Below are positions 8,804-16,070 of a stretch of 44,372 nt of DNA, one piece after another. Position 1 is the stretch's first letter; every line of letters starts with the position of its first letter. This DNA is from Bacteroidales bacterium. Its GTDB lineage: Bacteria > Bacteroidota > Bacteroidia > Bacteroidales > JAFGUD01. A model generated the notes under the pieces. It was not told the DNA's origin. It searched no databases and was given only the letters and a program-made list of their open reading frames with translations. The stretch covers positions 1-44,372 of the forward strand of contig JAFGXO010000041.1 in the NCBI GenBank assembly GCA_016936595.1. Direction: 5' to 3'. A program made the position numbers and the translations under genes.

Positions 8804-9368
8804 TTTAAAAATCAACTTTTTTTAATTTTAAGTTTAATTTTTTTGTTGTCATGTTTTTTTATGTTTTAGATTGATTATTTCAAAGTTTTTTTTGTCAATT
8901 AGTTTTATTTTGTGTTATGGCAAAAGATGAAAAATTTGGAACATTACCTGGGTTTTTTACATCATCTATCCTAACCAATTGTTGGCGTAATAATATGCAT
9001 AAGATTTTGTTGGGTTTTTGGACAGGCAGGGCTTATTGGTAAATTGGTTGTGTTTTTTTACGGCTTATGTTATATTTATTATTACTGTTTTAACCCGCTT
9101 AATTCATAATTAATTTTGTAAAACCTGTGTAAATTGTTAATTCAGTGAATATTATCATAATAATTTTAACTAAAACACACTCCCCAAAAAAAGCAATAAT
9201 GACACAATAATTTACAATAAAAACACCTCTCTTTTAGTTTATTCAGACGCATAAAATTTGTTATCGGAGGGTGGGATATTAATAGCAGAACATATATAAA
9301 AATAATATAGTTTAATCAGTAAAATAAGTGATGCTTTTTTAGGTTAACACTCTCAAAATTATGTTACA
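8804..9368. other. Gene-poor AT-rich stretch
   Basis: No convincing gene. The longest start-to-stop frame noted here is a 41-residue + strand ORF at 8917-9042 (starts MAKDEKFGTLPGFF) that I do not recognise; it may be chance or a gene remnant. A 7-bp inverted repeat (ACCAATT/AATTGGT) brackets its 3' half. The stretch leads into transposase remains and is probably decayed mobile DNA. Confidence 0.4.
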
Positions 9369-9857
9369 CATAGTTATTATGATATTTTCAAACAGCGTAT
9401 TTATGGGATTTTGCTAGGATATGAAGATGCCAATGATGTATCATAATTAAAATAAGACGCTTTAGTAAAAGAAATCTTAGATTAAAAGGTGTTATGTTTC
9501 AATTTTGAAACGAATAAAATGGAATTATGTAAAAAGTGCTACGCAAAAATAGAAAGCATTGGCAAAGGTTTAAATATTTATAGGTAATTTTGAGGAAAAA
9601 TTATCTTATAATAATTTTTATGTGAATTTTACAACATAAATAATGAGTTTGTTAGCTTGCAAAATGATGTTGTTGATAAAAGAAAAGATAAAAAAGTCAC
9701 AAAAGATGAACACCCATAGAAATGGTTAGTAAACAATGTAAGATTATTCTTATTTAAAATAGCAGCAATAGTAAAAATAACAATACGCAGAATAATTATA
9801 AATATCTTTTTAACAGTTGTTTACAAGGATTTGTTTTTATCAGTAATAAGAACATAA
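9369..9857 (+). mobile_element. Remnant of an IS1380-family transposase
   Basis: Translation of the + strand gives family-like pieces interrupted by stops. One piece near 9390-9440 reads KQRIYGILLGYEDANDVS, matching the conserved QRIYGL..GYEDxND block near the N-terminus of IS1380-type transposases. A second (9738-9854, VRLFLFKIAAIVKITIRRII) matches their C-terminus, and a further in-frame stretch (HP-stop-KWLVNN) lies just before it. The roughly 100 codons per piece and about 300 bp between them, against over 400 codons in a full enzyme, show a large internal deletion plus nonsense mutations. Terminal inverted repeats were not recognised. Confidence 0.6.
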
Positions 9858-10028
9858 AACAGAAGAATACTAATATAATACAAAAACAAAGGAGCACTAT
9901 GTATATATATTAAAAAGCAAACAAAATTTTACTTTATATCAAGCTAAAAATTTTGTAAATAGCTTTAATTTTCTCAAAAAATCGAACGGACAAAAAATAT
10001 TTTCATTACTATTATTGAACAAAACAGC

Positions 10029-10298
10029 TTGAATGATTCGTTTTACAAAAATTTTAATAAAATTGAATCTATTTCGCTTGCTTTGTTTACTTATTTACAG
10101 GTTTTTATTGATGAAATTGTTTTAGTTCCGTTAAAAAAATCTGCCGAGTTCATGAAAAAGAGCATGAAAACAGCAGATTGTGATTCGGTAAGTGAAATTT
10201 TAACTTCTTTTACAGAAAGTGTACATGATATTCAAATAGAGATATATCTTTTTGACCTCCAAAAATTAGTTGATCTTAAGAATAAAAGAAAAATTTAA
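10029..10298 (+). CDS. Hypothetical protein, possibly a 3' gene fragment
   Basis: An 89-residue frame starting at a TTG; the frame is open for about 20 more codons upstream (to 9969) without an ATG, and the only nearby ATG is in another frame. The product is helical, with no signal peptide or known motif; its C-terminal half (SVHDIQIEIYLFDLQKLVDL) is amphipathic. It directly follows the IS1380 remnant and may be the surviving end of a gene damaged by that element. Its stop overlaps the stop of the convergent gene by 2 bp, which favours a once-real gene. I cannot assign a function. Confidence 0.4.
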   Translation: MNDSFYKNFNKIESISLALFTYLQVFIDEIVLVPLKKSAEFMKKSMKTADCDSVSEILTSFTESVHDIQIEIYLFDLQKLVDLKNKRKI

Positions 10299-10696
10299 TT
10301 TTCATTAATCCACTTTAAAGCTTCTTCGGGGGTTTTAAAAAAATTGCCCTTAAAATTGTGAATTTTCATTGCATTTTCAAATAAATGCTCAACAAAAAGT
10401 TGCTTAAACAAATCTTCGCCAACAACAACTCCAAGTTTTTGCAGGTTTGAGTTTTTATAAGCAGGAATCATAATCTTCATATATTTGCCAACACCTTCGT
10501 CAACAAGTAAATGCCCCAGCTCTTGTATGTTTCCAAGAATTTTTTTTGGCTTATGTTTTTCTATTAATTTTGCTAATCTTTCTAATTCTATGAAAAACTC
10601 TTTTTCAGTAATTTTTTTAGAATTTTTATTCCAAGTGATTTTAAAAAAGTCGGAGTTTATTTCGTAATCAAAAAAATATTTATTGAATAATGCCAT
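10295..10696 (-). CDS. STAS/SpoIIAA-like domain protein
   Basis: A 133-residue soluble protein beginning MALFNKYFFDYEINSDFFKI. Its alternating pattern (FKITWNKNSKKITEKEFF, then KPKKILGNIQELGHLLVDEG) resembles the SpoIIAA-like proteins of Bacteroidetes, which share a STAS-like fold; no phosphorylatable serine motif is obvious. The frame is open further upstream to 10867, but that part lies inside the end of lepB, so the ATG at 10696 is the sensible start. It begins 4 bp after the lepB stop, so the two are very likely co-transcribed. The role is unknown; membership in an anti-sigma or phosphatase network is only inference. Confidence 0.7.
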   Translation of the reverse strand: MALFNKYFFDYEINSDFFKITWNKNSKKITEKEFFIELERLAKLIEKHKPKKILGNIQELGHLLVDEGVGKYMKIMIPAYKNSNLQKLGVVVGEDLFKQLFVEHLFENAMKIHNFKGNFFKTPEEALKWINEN

Positions 10697-10700
10697 GTTT

Positions 10701-12425
10701 TTAAAGTTTACGTGTTCCTGTAAAAAGTCTGTTCCATCTAATTTTTTGAAAAATAGGCACTTTATCTTTATTGGTAGATAACCAAATAAATAATGGAGTT
10801 CCAACAATATGATCTTCGGGAACAAAACCCCAAAAACGAGAATCTGCTGAGTTATGACGATTATCACCCATCATAAAATAGTAATCTTGTTTAAATGTGT
10901 AAGTGGTTGCAATCGAGCCATTTATGTATATTTCGTTATTTTTTACTTCAAGTGTATTGTTCTCGTAATTTTTTATTATTCTTTGATATAATGGCAGATT
11001 GTCTGTTGTAATAGAAATTGTTTCGCCTGCTTTTGGTATCCAAAGTGGACCAAAATTATCTTCGTTCCATGCAAAACTGCCGGTTTGACTAATAGTAAAT
11101 AGTTGTTCGGTGTTTGCAAAAAACAGCGAATCGTTAATATTCTTTTTTAGTGTTACATAAAAATCTTTTGAATTGTCAAATGAAATTCCTCTATATGTTT
11201 CAAATAAAGGTATTAAGGCGGTGTCTAAAGTTCCGATAAAGTTAATAAGTTGGTCGTTAATTACATAATTTACAGGAGTATGAGGAAAAATATACGGTTC
11301 TTTGTATCCAACAGGTTTTACAATTCGTTTAATAAATTTAATATTTGAAGCACTTTTGAATTTTTGGAAATTTTCTATAGTTAAGGGTAGAACCAGAAGA
11401 TTTGCAAGATTGTAATTAGTTAATTCCGGAGAATAAATAAATTCCTCCATAAAGGTAATACCTCCAATATTTTCGGACATCAAATAAGGGTAAATTGCCA
11501 TTTCTTGATCTTCTTCAGAAATACTCATGTCGGAATAAATTTTCTTGTTAATTGCCTGACCATCAGTAACTATGGTGTATTTAAATTGTTTGTCGCTCAG
11601 GTCTTTTTGTTGAACACCATTGATAAAAACTTCGCCGTTTTTAACAAGTAGAGTGTCGCCGGCAATTGCAACGCATCTTTTAACGTAGTTGTCTTTTTTA
11701 TCTATCGGGCGAACTAAAATTTTACCCATTGGTATTTTATAAGTTTTTCCTTTAAATTCTTCATAAACGTTGTCGTCCCAAACATTTTTTCTTCCGTATT
11801 TTCTGCATAGTTCGTAATAACTCTGAGCTTGCGATAGAGAAGCAACTGTGTCGCCAACAGGAAAGTTAAAAACCACAATATCGTCATTTTTAACGGTTGT
11901 TAAACCAGGAAGTCGTTTGTATTTTGTTTGAATCCAGTCAACAAAAGCAGGGGTGCTTTTAGTTAAGGGTAAAGTATGATGTGTAAAAGGTATAGCAAGT
12001 GGGGTGATTGGCATACGTGGTCCGTAGGTGTATTTGCTTACAAAAAGATAATCGCCTACGCGTAAGGTTTTTTCCATAGATGAGGTTGGAATTGTATATG
12101 CTTCAATAAGTAATGTTCTAATAATTAAAGCTGCAATTCCGGCAAAAATAATTGCATCAACCCATTCAATTACTTTGGTTTTTGGGGCATCGCGTTTTTT
12201 CCAAAAAGTCCAATTTACTTTTTTTGTGATAAAATAGTCAAAAATTATTGGGAAAAAAATAATCATCCACCAATTTCCTGTCCAAATTAGAAGTAATAAA
12301 TTTATTATGAAATAAAGAACAAGATTTAGATACTTGTTTTTCATTAGTTTTTTAAAGCCCGATAGTTCTTCTTCTTCTTGTTTTGGTTCTGTTTTTGTTT
12401 TTGCTGCTTTTGTTTCTTTTTTCAT
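10701..12425 (-). CDS. lepB: Signal peptidase I
   Basis: Cleaves signal peptides from exported proteins at the outer face of the inner membrane. Two hydrophobic segments near residues 33-70 and 92-112 anchor it. The catalytic serine is in PTSSMEKTLRVGDYLFVSKY (near 117), the general-base lysine segment is VKRCVAIAGDTLLVKNGEVF (near 250), and the last signature box is MMGDNRHNSADSRFWGFVP (near 521). At 574 residues it is much longer than the E. coli enzyme (324); the extra sequence lies mainly between the lysine box and the GDNR box, as in other Bacteroidetes. The N-terminus is Lys/Glu rich. A (TTGA)4 microsatellite at 12451-12466 lies in its leader. Confidence 0.95.
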   Translation of the reverse strand: MKKETKAAKTKTEPKQEEEELSGFKKLMKNKYLNLVLYFIINLLLLIWTGNWWMIIFFPIIFDYFITKKVNWTFWKKRDAPKTKVIEWVDAIIFAGIAALIIRTLLIEAYTIPTSSMEKTLRVGDYLFVSKYTYGPRMPITPLAIPFTHHTLPLTKSTPAFVDWIQTKYKRLPGLTTVKNDDIVVFNFPVGDTVASLSQAQSYYELCRKYGRKNVWDDNVYEEFKGKTYKIPMGKILVRPIDKKDNYVKRCVAIAGDTLLVKNGEVFINGVQQKDLSDKQFKYTIVTDGQAINKKIYSDMSISEEDQEMAIYPYLMSENIGGITFMEEFIYSPELTNYNLANLLVLPLTIENFQKFKSASNIKFIKRIVKPVGYKEPYIFPHTPVNYVINDQLINFIGTLDTALIPLFETYRGISFDNSKDFYVTLKKNINDSLFFANTEQLFTISQTGSFAWNEDNFGPLWIPKAGETISITTDNLPLYQRIIKNYENNTLEVKNNEIYINGSIATTYTFKQDYYFMMGDNRHNSADSRFWGFVPEDHIVGTPLFIWLSTNKDKVPIFQKIRWNRLFTGTRKL

Positions 12426-12499
12426 TTTTAAATTTAAGTGTTTGTTTTTATTGATTGATTGATTGATAGTTACGTGTTATTTATGCCTAAATTTTTTGT

Positions 12500-12507
12500 C
12501 AAATATA
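12500..12507 (-). promoter_or_regulatory. Candidate -7 element upstream of lepB
   Basis: Reads TATATTTG on the - strand, matching TAnnTTTG, about 75 bp before the lepB ATG. No good -33 TTG is seen, so support is partial. Confidence 0.35.
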
Positions 12508-12546
12508 CATCATTCTGAATTATTTTTAGGTTTAAAAAAGATTAAT

Positions 12547-13794
12547 TTAATCTTCGATTAAAAAGAATGCGTTAAGTCGGTTTTTTTGTTCGAGCAAAAT
12601 TTTTTTATCTTTTGTGCAATTATTTATTGTTTTTTCGGTATAATGGCGTATTGTTAAAAGCGTTAAGCCTGAATTATATCTTACTTTGAACTTTTGATTA
12701 AGGTCTATCAATAAGTTTTCAAAATTATTTGGATTATAATCAAAACACAAAGACAAATTAAGTGCAGAGTTTTGAAGAAGATTTATTCTGGTTTTAAATT
12801 TTCTGAAAATAGAGAACACTTTCTCAAATATATATTCATCTATAAAATCGTTTGAACTGATTGTAATTAATGTTTGATTTTTATTAAAAATATAAATTGG
12901 TACTACCGGAAAAATTTTTTCATTAAAATTAGATACTGTTGTTCCTGTTTCTACTAAGTTATTAAAAGAGCGTATTGTTAGTGGAATGTTTTTATCCATC
13001 AATGGTTTTGCTGTTTTTTGATGAATAATTTTTGCTCCAAAATAGGCTAATTCGGTTGCTTCGCGGTACGAAATTTTTTCGATTTTTGTAGCAGATGTTT
13101 TAAATTTGGGGTCGGCATTATAAATTCCGGCAACATCTTTCCAAAGGGTTAAATTTTCGGCACTTAATAAGTTAGCAATAACTGATGCCGTGTAATCGGA
13201 GCCTTCGCGACCTAAAGTGGTTGTTATTTGATCGTTATCAGAACCAATAAATCCTTGTGTAATAAAAATTTTGTGTTTTATGAAATCAATTTTTTCTTTT
13301 AATTTTTGAGATGTAATATTAAAATCAATATCAGCAGCCCGATAATTGTTGTTTGTTTTGATGATTTTTCGAGCATCAATCCATTTGTTTTTTATACTTA
13401 TACTGTTTAAATATTCACTAATTATTTGTGTTGACATAATTTCACCATACGATACAATTGCGTCATATTCTTTATCAAAATTATCAGACGATTTTGTGTT
13501 CAGATATTTGTATAAACTGTCGGTAATTTTTTTAAAAATTTTCATAAAATCTTCTTTGTCTGTAAAAAGATTATTTATGATTTGAATATGAAAATTATAG
13601 ATAAAATTAAATTCATCGTCAAAATTTTGATGATTAAAGTATTTTAAGAGCAGTTTTTCAAGAACATTTGTAGTTTTGTCTATTGCGGATATAACAATCA
13701 CTAAATCAGAGCTTTCAGTATGCAAAATGTTTGCAATATTTTTTATAGCAATAGCCGATTTCACCGATGCACCACCAAATTTATATACTTTCAT
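12547..13794 (-). CDS. Aspartate kinase
   Basis: Phosphorylates L-aspartate in the first step of lysine, threonine and methionine synthesis. The N-terminal KVYKFGGASVKS motif, the kinase block TTLGREGSDYTASVIANLL (near residue 193), and LWKDVAGIYNADPK identify the amino-acid kinase fold. The C-terminal 130 residues correspond to the regulatory ACT region but are weakly conserved. At 415 residues it is a monofunctional enzyme with no homoserine dehydrogenase attached. It is divergent from fbp with only 40 bp between the start codons, and the fbp -33 element overlaps its first codons. Which end-product regulates it cannot be read from sequence. Confidence 0.9.
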   Translation of the reverse strand: MKVYKFGGASVKSAIAIKNIANILHTESSDLVIVISAIDKTTNVLEKLLLKYFNHQNFDDEFNFIYNFHIQIINNLFTDKEDFMKIFKKITDSLYKYLNTKSSDNFDKEYDAIVSYGEIMSTQIISEYLNSISIKNKWIDARKIIKTNNNYRAADIDFNITSQKLKEKIDFIKHKIFITQGFIGSDNDQITTTLGREGSDYTASVIANLLSAENLTLWKDVAGIYNADPKFKTSATKIEKISYREATELAYFGAKIIHQKTAKPLMDKNIPLTIRSFNNLVETGTTVSNFNEKIFPVVPIYIFNKNQTLITISSNDFIDEYIFEKVFSIFRKFKTRINLLQNSALNLSLCFDYNPNNFENLLIDLNQKFKVRYNSGLTLLTIRHYTEKTINNCTKDKKILLEQKNRLNAFFLIED

Positions 13795-13796
13795 TT

Positions 13797-13825
13797 TTGT
13801 TTCTTTTGAAATTTAAATAATTTTG
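13797..13825 (+). promoter_or_regulatory. Bacteroidetes-type promoter for fbp
   Basis: TTG (13797-13799), 18-bp spacer, TAATTTTG (13818-13825), followed 9 bp later by the ATG at 13835. The element overlaps an in-frame TTG at 13823, which argues against that codon as the start. Confidence 0.65.
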
Positions 13826-13834
13826 AAAAAAAAA

Positions 13835-14848
13835 ATGCAAAGCAAAGTTAATACATTAAACGAATTTATCATCGAACGTCAGGCAGATTTTCCTTATGCA
13901 AAAGGAGAATTGTCGCGTTTGTTAACCCACATTGCACTTGCTGCAAAAGTTGTAAACCGCGAAGTTAACCGAGCCGGATTAGTAGATATTTTAGGTTCTA
14001 CCGGCGATATTAATGTTCAAGGTGAAACGGTTCAAAAACTTGATGATTATGCAAACGAAAAATTTGCAATAGCTCTTCGTGGAAGTTCAGAATGTTGCGG
14101 AATTGCTACCGAAGAAAGTCAGGATATTATTAAGTTTGATTCTGATATGGCCAAAGATGGTAAATACATTGTTTGTATTGATCCTCTTGATGGGTCTTCA
14201 AATATTGATGTAAATGTATCAATAGGTACAATTTTTTCAATTTATCGTAGAATTTCACCTCGCGGGCATGTTGCTCAAATAGATGACTTTTTGCAAGAAG
14301 GGACAAAACAAGTTGCATCGGGTTATGTTATTTTCGGATCGTCAACAATGTTAGTTTATACAACGGGTAGGGGTGTAAATGGTTTCACTCTTGATCCGTC
14401 AATTGGTGAATTTTGTTTGTCGCATGCCGATATTCAGGTTCCCTTAAGTGGAAATATTTATTCGGTTAATGAAGGAAATTACAAACAATTTTCTAGTGGT
14501 GTTCAAAAATATATCGACCATTGTAAAGAAGTTGACGCAGCAACAAACAGACCATATTCCGCAAGATATATTGGCTCTTTGGTTGCAGATTTTCACCGAA
14601 ATTTATTAAAAGGCGGAATTTATATGTATCCTCCTACAAAAGCATATAAAACCGGAAAAATCAGATTATTGTACGAATGTAATCCAATGGCTATGATTAT
14701 TGAACAAGCCGGAGGTATGGCTGTTGACAACGAAGGACAGAGAATTTTAGATTTGAAACCGAATGATTTACACCAAAGAGTACCTCTTTATATAGGTTCA
14801 AGAAATATGATTATAAATCTTCTGGATTTTATAAATCAAAACGATTAA
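13835..14848 (+). CDS. fbp: Fructose-1,6-bisphosphatase class I
   Basis: Hydrolyses fructose 1,6-bisphosphate in gluconeogenesis. The metal-binding signature [20 protein letters not shown] (near residue 115) is complete, the upstream substrate/metal segments [13 protein letters not shown] and [18 protein letters not shown] are present, and the C-terminal [15 protein letters not shown] is typical. The 337-residue length matches class I enzymes. I take the ATG at 13835 rather than the TTG at 13823, because the latter lies inside the -7 promoter element. A rhomboid protease gene follows after 4 bp. Confidence 0.96.
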   Translation: MQSKVNTLNEFIIERQADFPYAKGELSRLLTHIALAAKVVNREVNRAGLVDILGSTGDINVQGETVQKLDDYANEKFAIALRGSSECCGIATEESQDIIKFDSDMAKDGKYIVCIDPLDGSSNIDVNVSIGTIFSIYRRISPRGHVAQIDDFLQEGTKQVASGYVIFGSSTMLVYTTGRGVNGFTLDPSIGEFCLSHADIQVPLSGNIYSVNEGNYKQFSSGVQKYIDHCKEVDAATNRPYSARYIGSLVADFHRNLLKGGIYMYPPTKAYKTGKIRLLYECNPMAMIIEQAGGMAVDNEGQRILDLKPNDLHQRVPLYIGSRNMIINLLDFINQND

Positions 14849-14852
14849 AAAA

Positions 14853-15509
14853 ATGAATGTTATAGCTTCTATGCCAATTACAATGGCAATTATTATTGGA
14901 ACAACTATTATATCTGTAATGTCTTTTCCTTTAGATGTTCAGGGTTTTGATCAGGTAAGAAAACCTGAGTGGTTTGATAAATTTAAATTTAATGCCTCGG
15001 CAGTTGCCGGTAGTGGTCAGTTTTACCGGCTTTTTTCGTATGGGTTTATTCATGCAAATTGGATGCACTTGGCGTTTAATATGATAACATTGTATTTTTT
15101 TGGTGATCAAGTTGAAGGAACTTTTAAACAAACTTTCCCACTGTTTGGTGGTGTTTTTTATATTGTTTTTTATGTTGTAGCTATTGCAGCATCTTCGTTA
15201 CATGATTTAATTAAGTATAAAAATCAACCCTATTATAATGCCGTTGGAGCTTCAGGTGCTGTTTCGGCAGTATTGTTTGCGTCAATATTGTTTAATCCCA
15301 ATATGAAATTGATGTTCATTTTTTTACCTATACCTATTACAGCTTGGATTTTTGGACTGTTGTATCTCGGTTATTCTGTTTACATGGCTCGTAAAGGTAC
15401 AGATAACATTGGGCACAATGCTCACTTTTGGGGGGCAATTTTTGGTTTTGTTGTTCCAATTTTGATTTACCCTGAGTTTATTAGAAGATTTGTAAACATA
15501 TTGTTTTAA
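14853..15509 (+). CDS. Rhomboid family intramembrane serine protease
   Basis: A 218-residue polytopic membrane protein with about six hydrophobic segments. The first conserved region GFIHANWMHLAFNMITLYFF contains the His and Asn of the oxyanion region. The catalytic serine is in YNAVGASGAVSAVLFA (GxSG, near residue 131) and the catalytic histidine in GHNAHFWGAIFGF (near 190). Rhomboids cleave transmembrane segments of substrates within the bilayer; the substrate here is unknown. It starts 4 bp after fbp and is presumably co-transcribed with it, with no functional link evident. Confidence 0.92.
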   Translation: MNVIASMPITMAIIIGTTIISVMSFPLDVQGFDQVRKPEWFDKFKFNASAVAGSGQFYRLFSYGFIHANWMHLAFNMITLYFFGDQVEGTFKQTFPLFGGVFYIVFYVVAIAASSLHDLIKYKNQPYYNAVGASGAVSAVLFASILFNPNMKLMFIFLPIPITAWIFGLLYLGYSVYMARKGTDNIGHNAHFWGAIFGFVVPILIYPEFIRRFVNILF

Positions 15510-15533
15510 GTTATTTTATTTAAGTAAAACATT

Positions 15534-15549
15534 AACGTCCTAAACGTTT
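15534..15549 (+). terminator. Weak candidate terminator after the fbp-rhomboid pair
   Basis: AACGT-CCTAA-ACGTT followed by TTT. The stem is only 5 bp, so this is tentative. Confidence 0.25.
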
Positions 15550-15618
15550 TTATTACAAATTTTGTTCTGAACGATATAGTTCAAGGATATAAAAAAAATA
15601 ATAAATTTTTTAAAACTT

Positions 15619-15649
15619 TTGTGTAATTAGAAATATTAGTTTAATTTTG
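15619..15649 (+). promoter_or_regulatory. Bacteroidetes-type promoter for the riboswitch-TonB receptor transcript
   Basis: TTG (15619-15621), 20-bp spacer, TAATTTTG (15642-15649). Transcription would begin near 15656, giving a leader of about 415 nt that contains both TPP riboswitches. No matching promoter is seen between the two aptamers, so both probably act on one transcript. Confidence 0.65.
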
Positions 15650-15725
15650 CAACGAAATAAAATAGCAAGAAGCTTGAAAAATAACAGTTCCTTTGAACTT
15701 TATTCTTTTAACTTTTAACTATTAC

Positions 15726-15814
15726 TAACGGGGGTGCTTTCCTTAGGCTGAGATTATACCCTTTGAACCGGTTCAGATAATGCTGGCGTCGGGAGAAAAA
15801 TTTACTTACCGTTA
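15726..15814 (+). promoter_or_regulatory. TPP riboswitch, first of two
   Basis: The thi-box core is plain: CGGGGGTGC, GGCTGAGAT, ACCCTTTGAACC, then GATAATGCTGGCGTCGGGAG. TAACGG (15726-15731) pairs with CCGTTA (15809-15814) to close P1. These aptamers bind thiamine pyrophosphate and lower expression of thiamine genes. No strong terminator hairpin follows, so its expression platform is unclear. Confidence 0.95.
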
Positions 15815-15916
15815 TATTTCAATAAATTAGTTTTAGCTTAAAGTAGAACAATGGTTTAATAATTGCAATAATATTTGTGGTTATTAGTACTTTTTTTAAA
15901 ACTTACTTGCGTTTTC

Positions 15917-16017
15917 GAAACGGGGGTGCTAAATATTTGGCTGAGAACAAACCCTTTGTACCTAAACAGATAATGCTGTTGTGGGAGTGTTTTATACTTG
16001 CCGTTTCATTCTTTTTT
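15917..16017 (+). promoter_or_regulatory. TPP riboswitch, second of two
   Basis: A second complete aptamer: CGGGGGTGCTAAA, TTGGCTGAGAACAAACCCTT, GTACCTAAACAGATAATGCTG, GTGGGAG. P1 is closed by GAAACGG (15917-15923) with CCGTTTC (16011-16017), a 7-bp stem. It ends 53 nt before the ATG of the TonB receptor. Its sequence differs from the first copy outside the core, so it is not a fresh duplication. Confidence 0.95.
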
Positions 16018-16070
16018 ATATTATTAAATATTATTAATTCTTTAACAGTAAACTATTTAAAACTTAAAAC

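Noticed and set aside
10697-10867. 57-residue N-terminal extension of the STAS-like protein
   Set aside because: It lies entirely within the conserved C-terminal codons of lepB in another frame.
12451-12466. (TTGA)4 microsatellite in the lepB leader as a phase-variation switch
   Set aside because: Only four units, outside the coding region and not in a promoter spacer; lepB is expected to be essential.
13823-13834. TTG start for fbp four codons upstream
   Set aside because: The TTG is part of the TAATTTTG promoter element.
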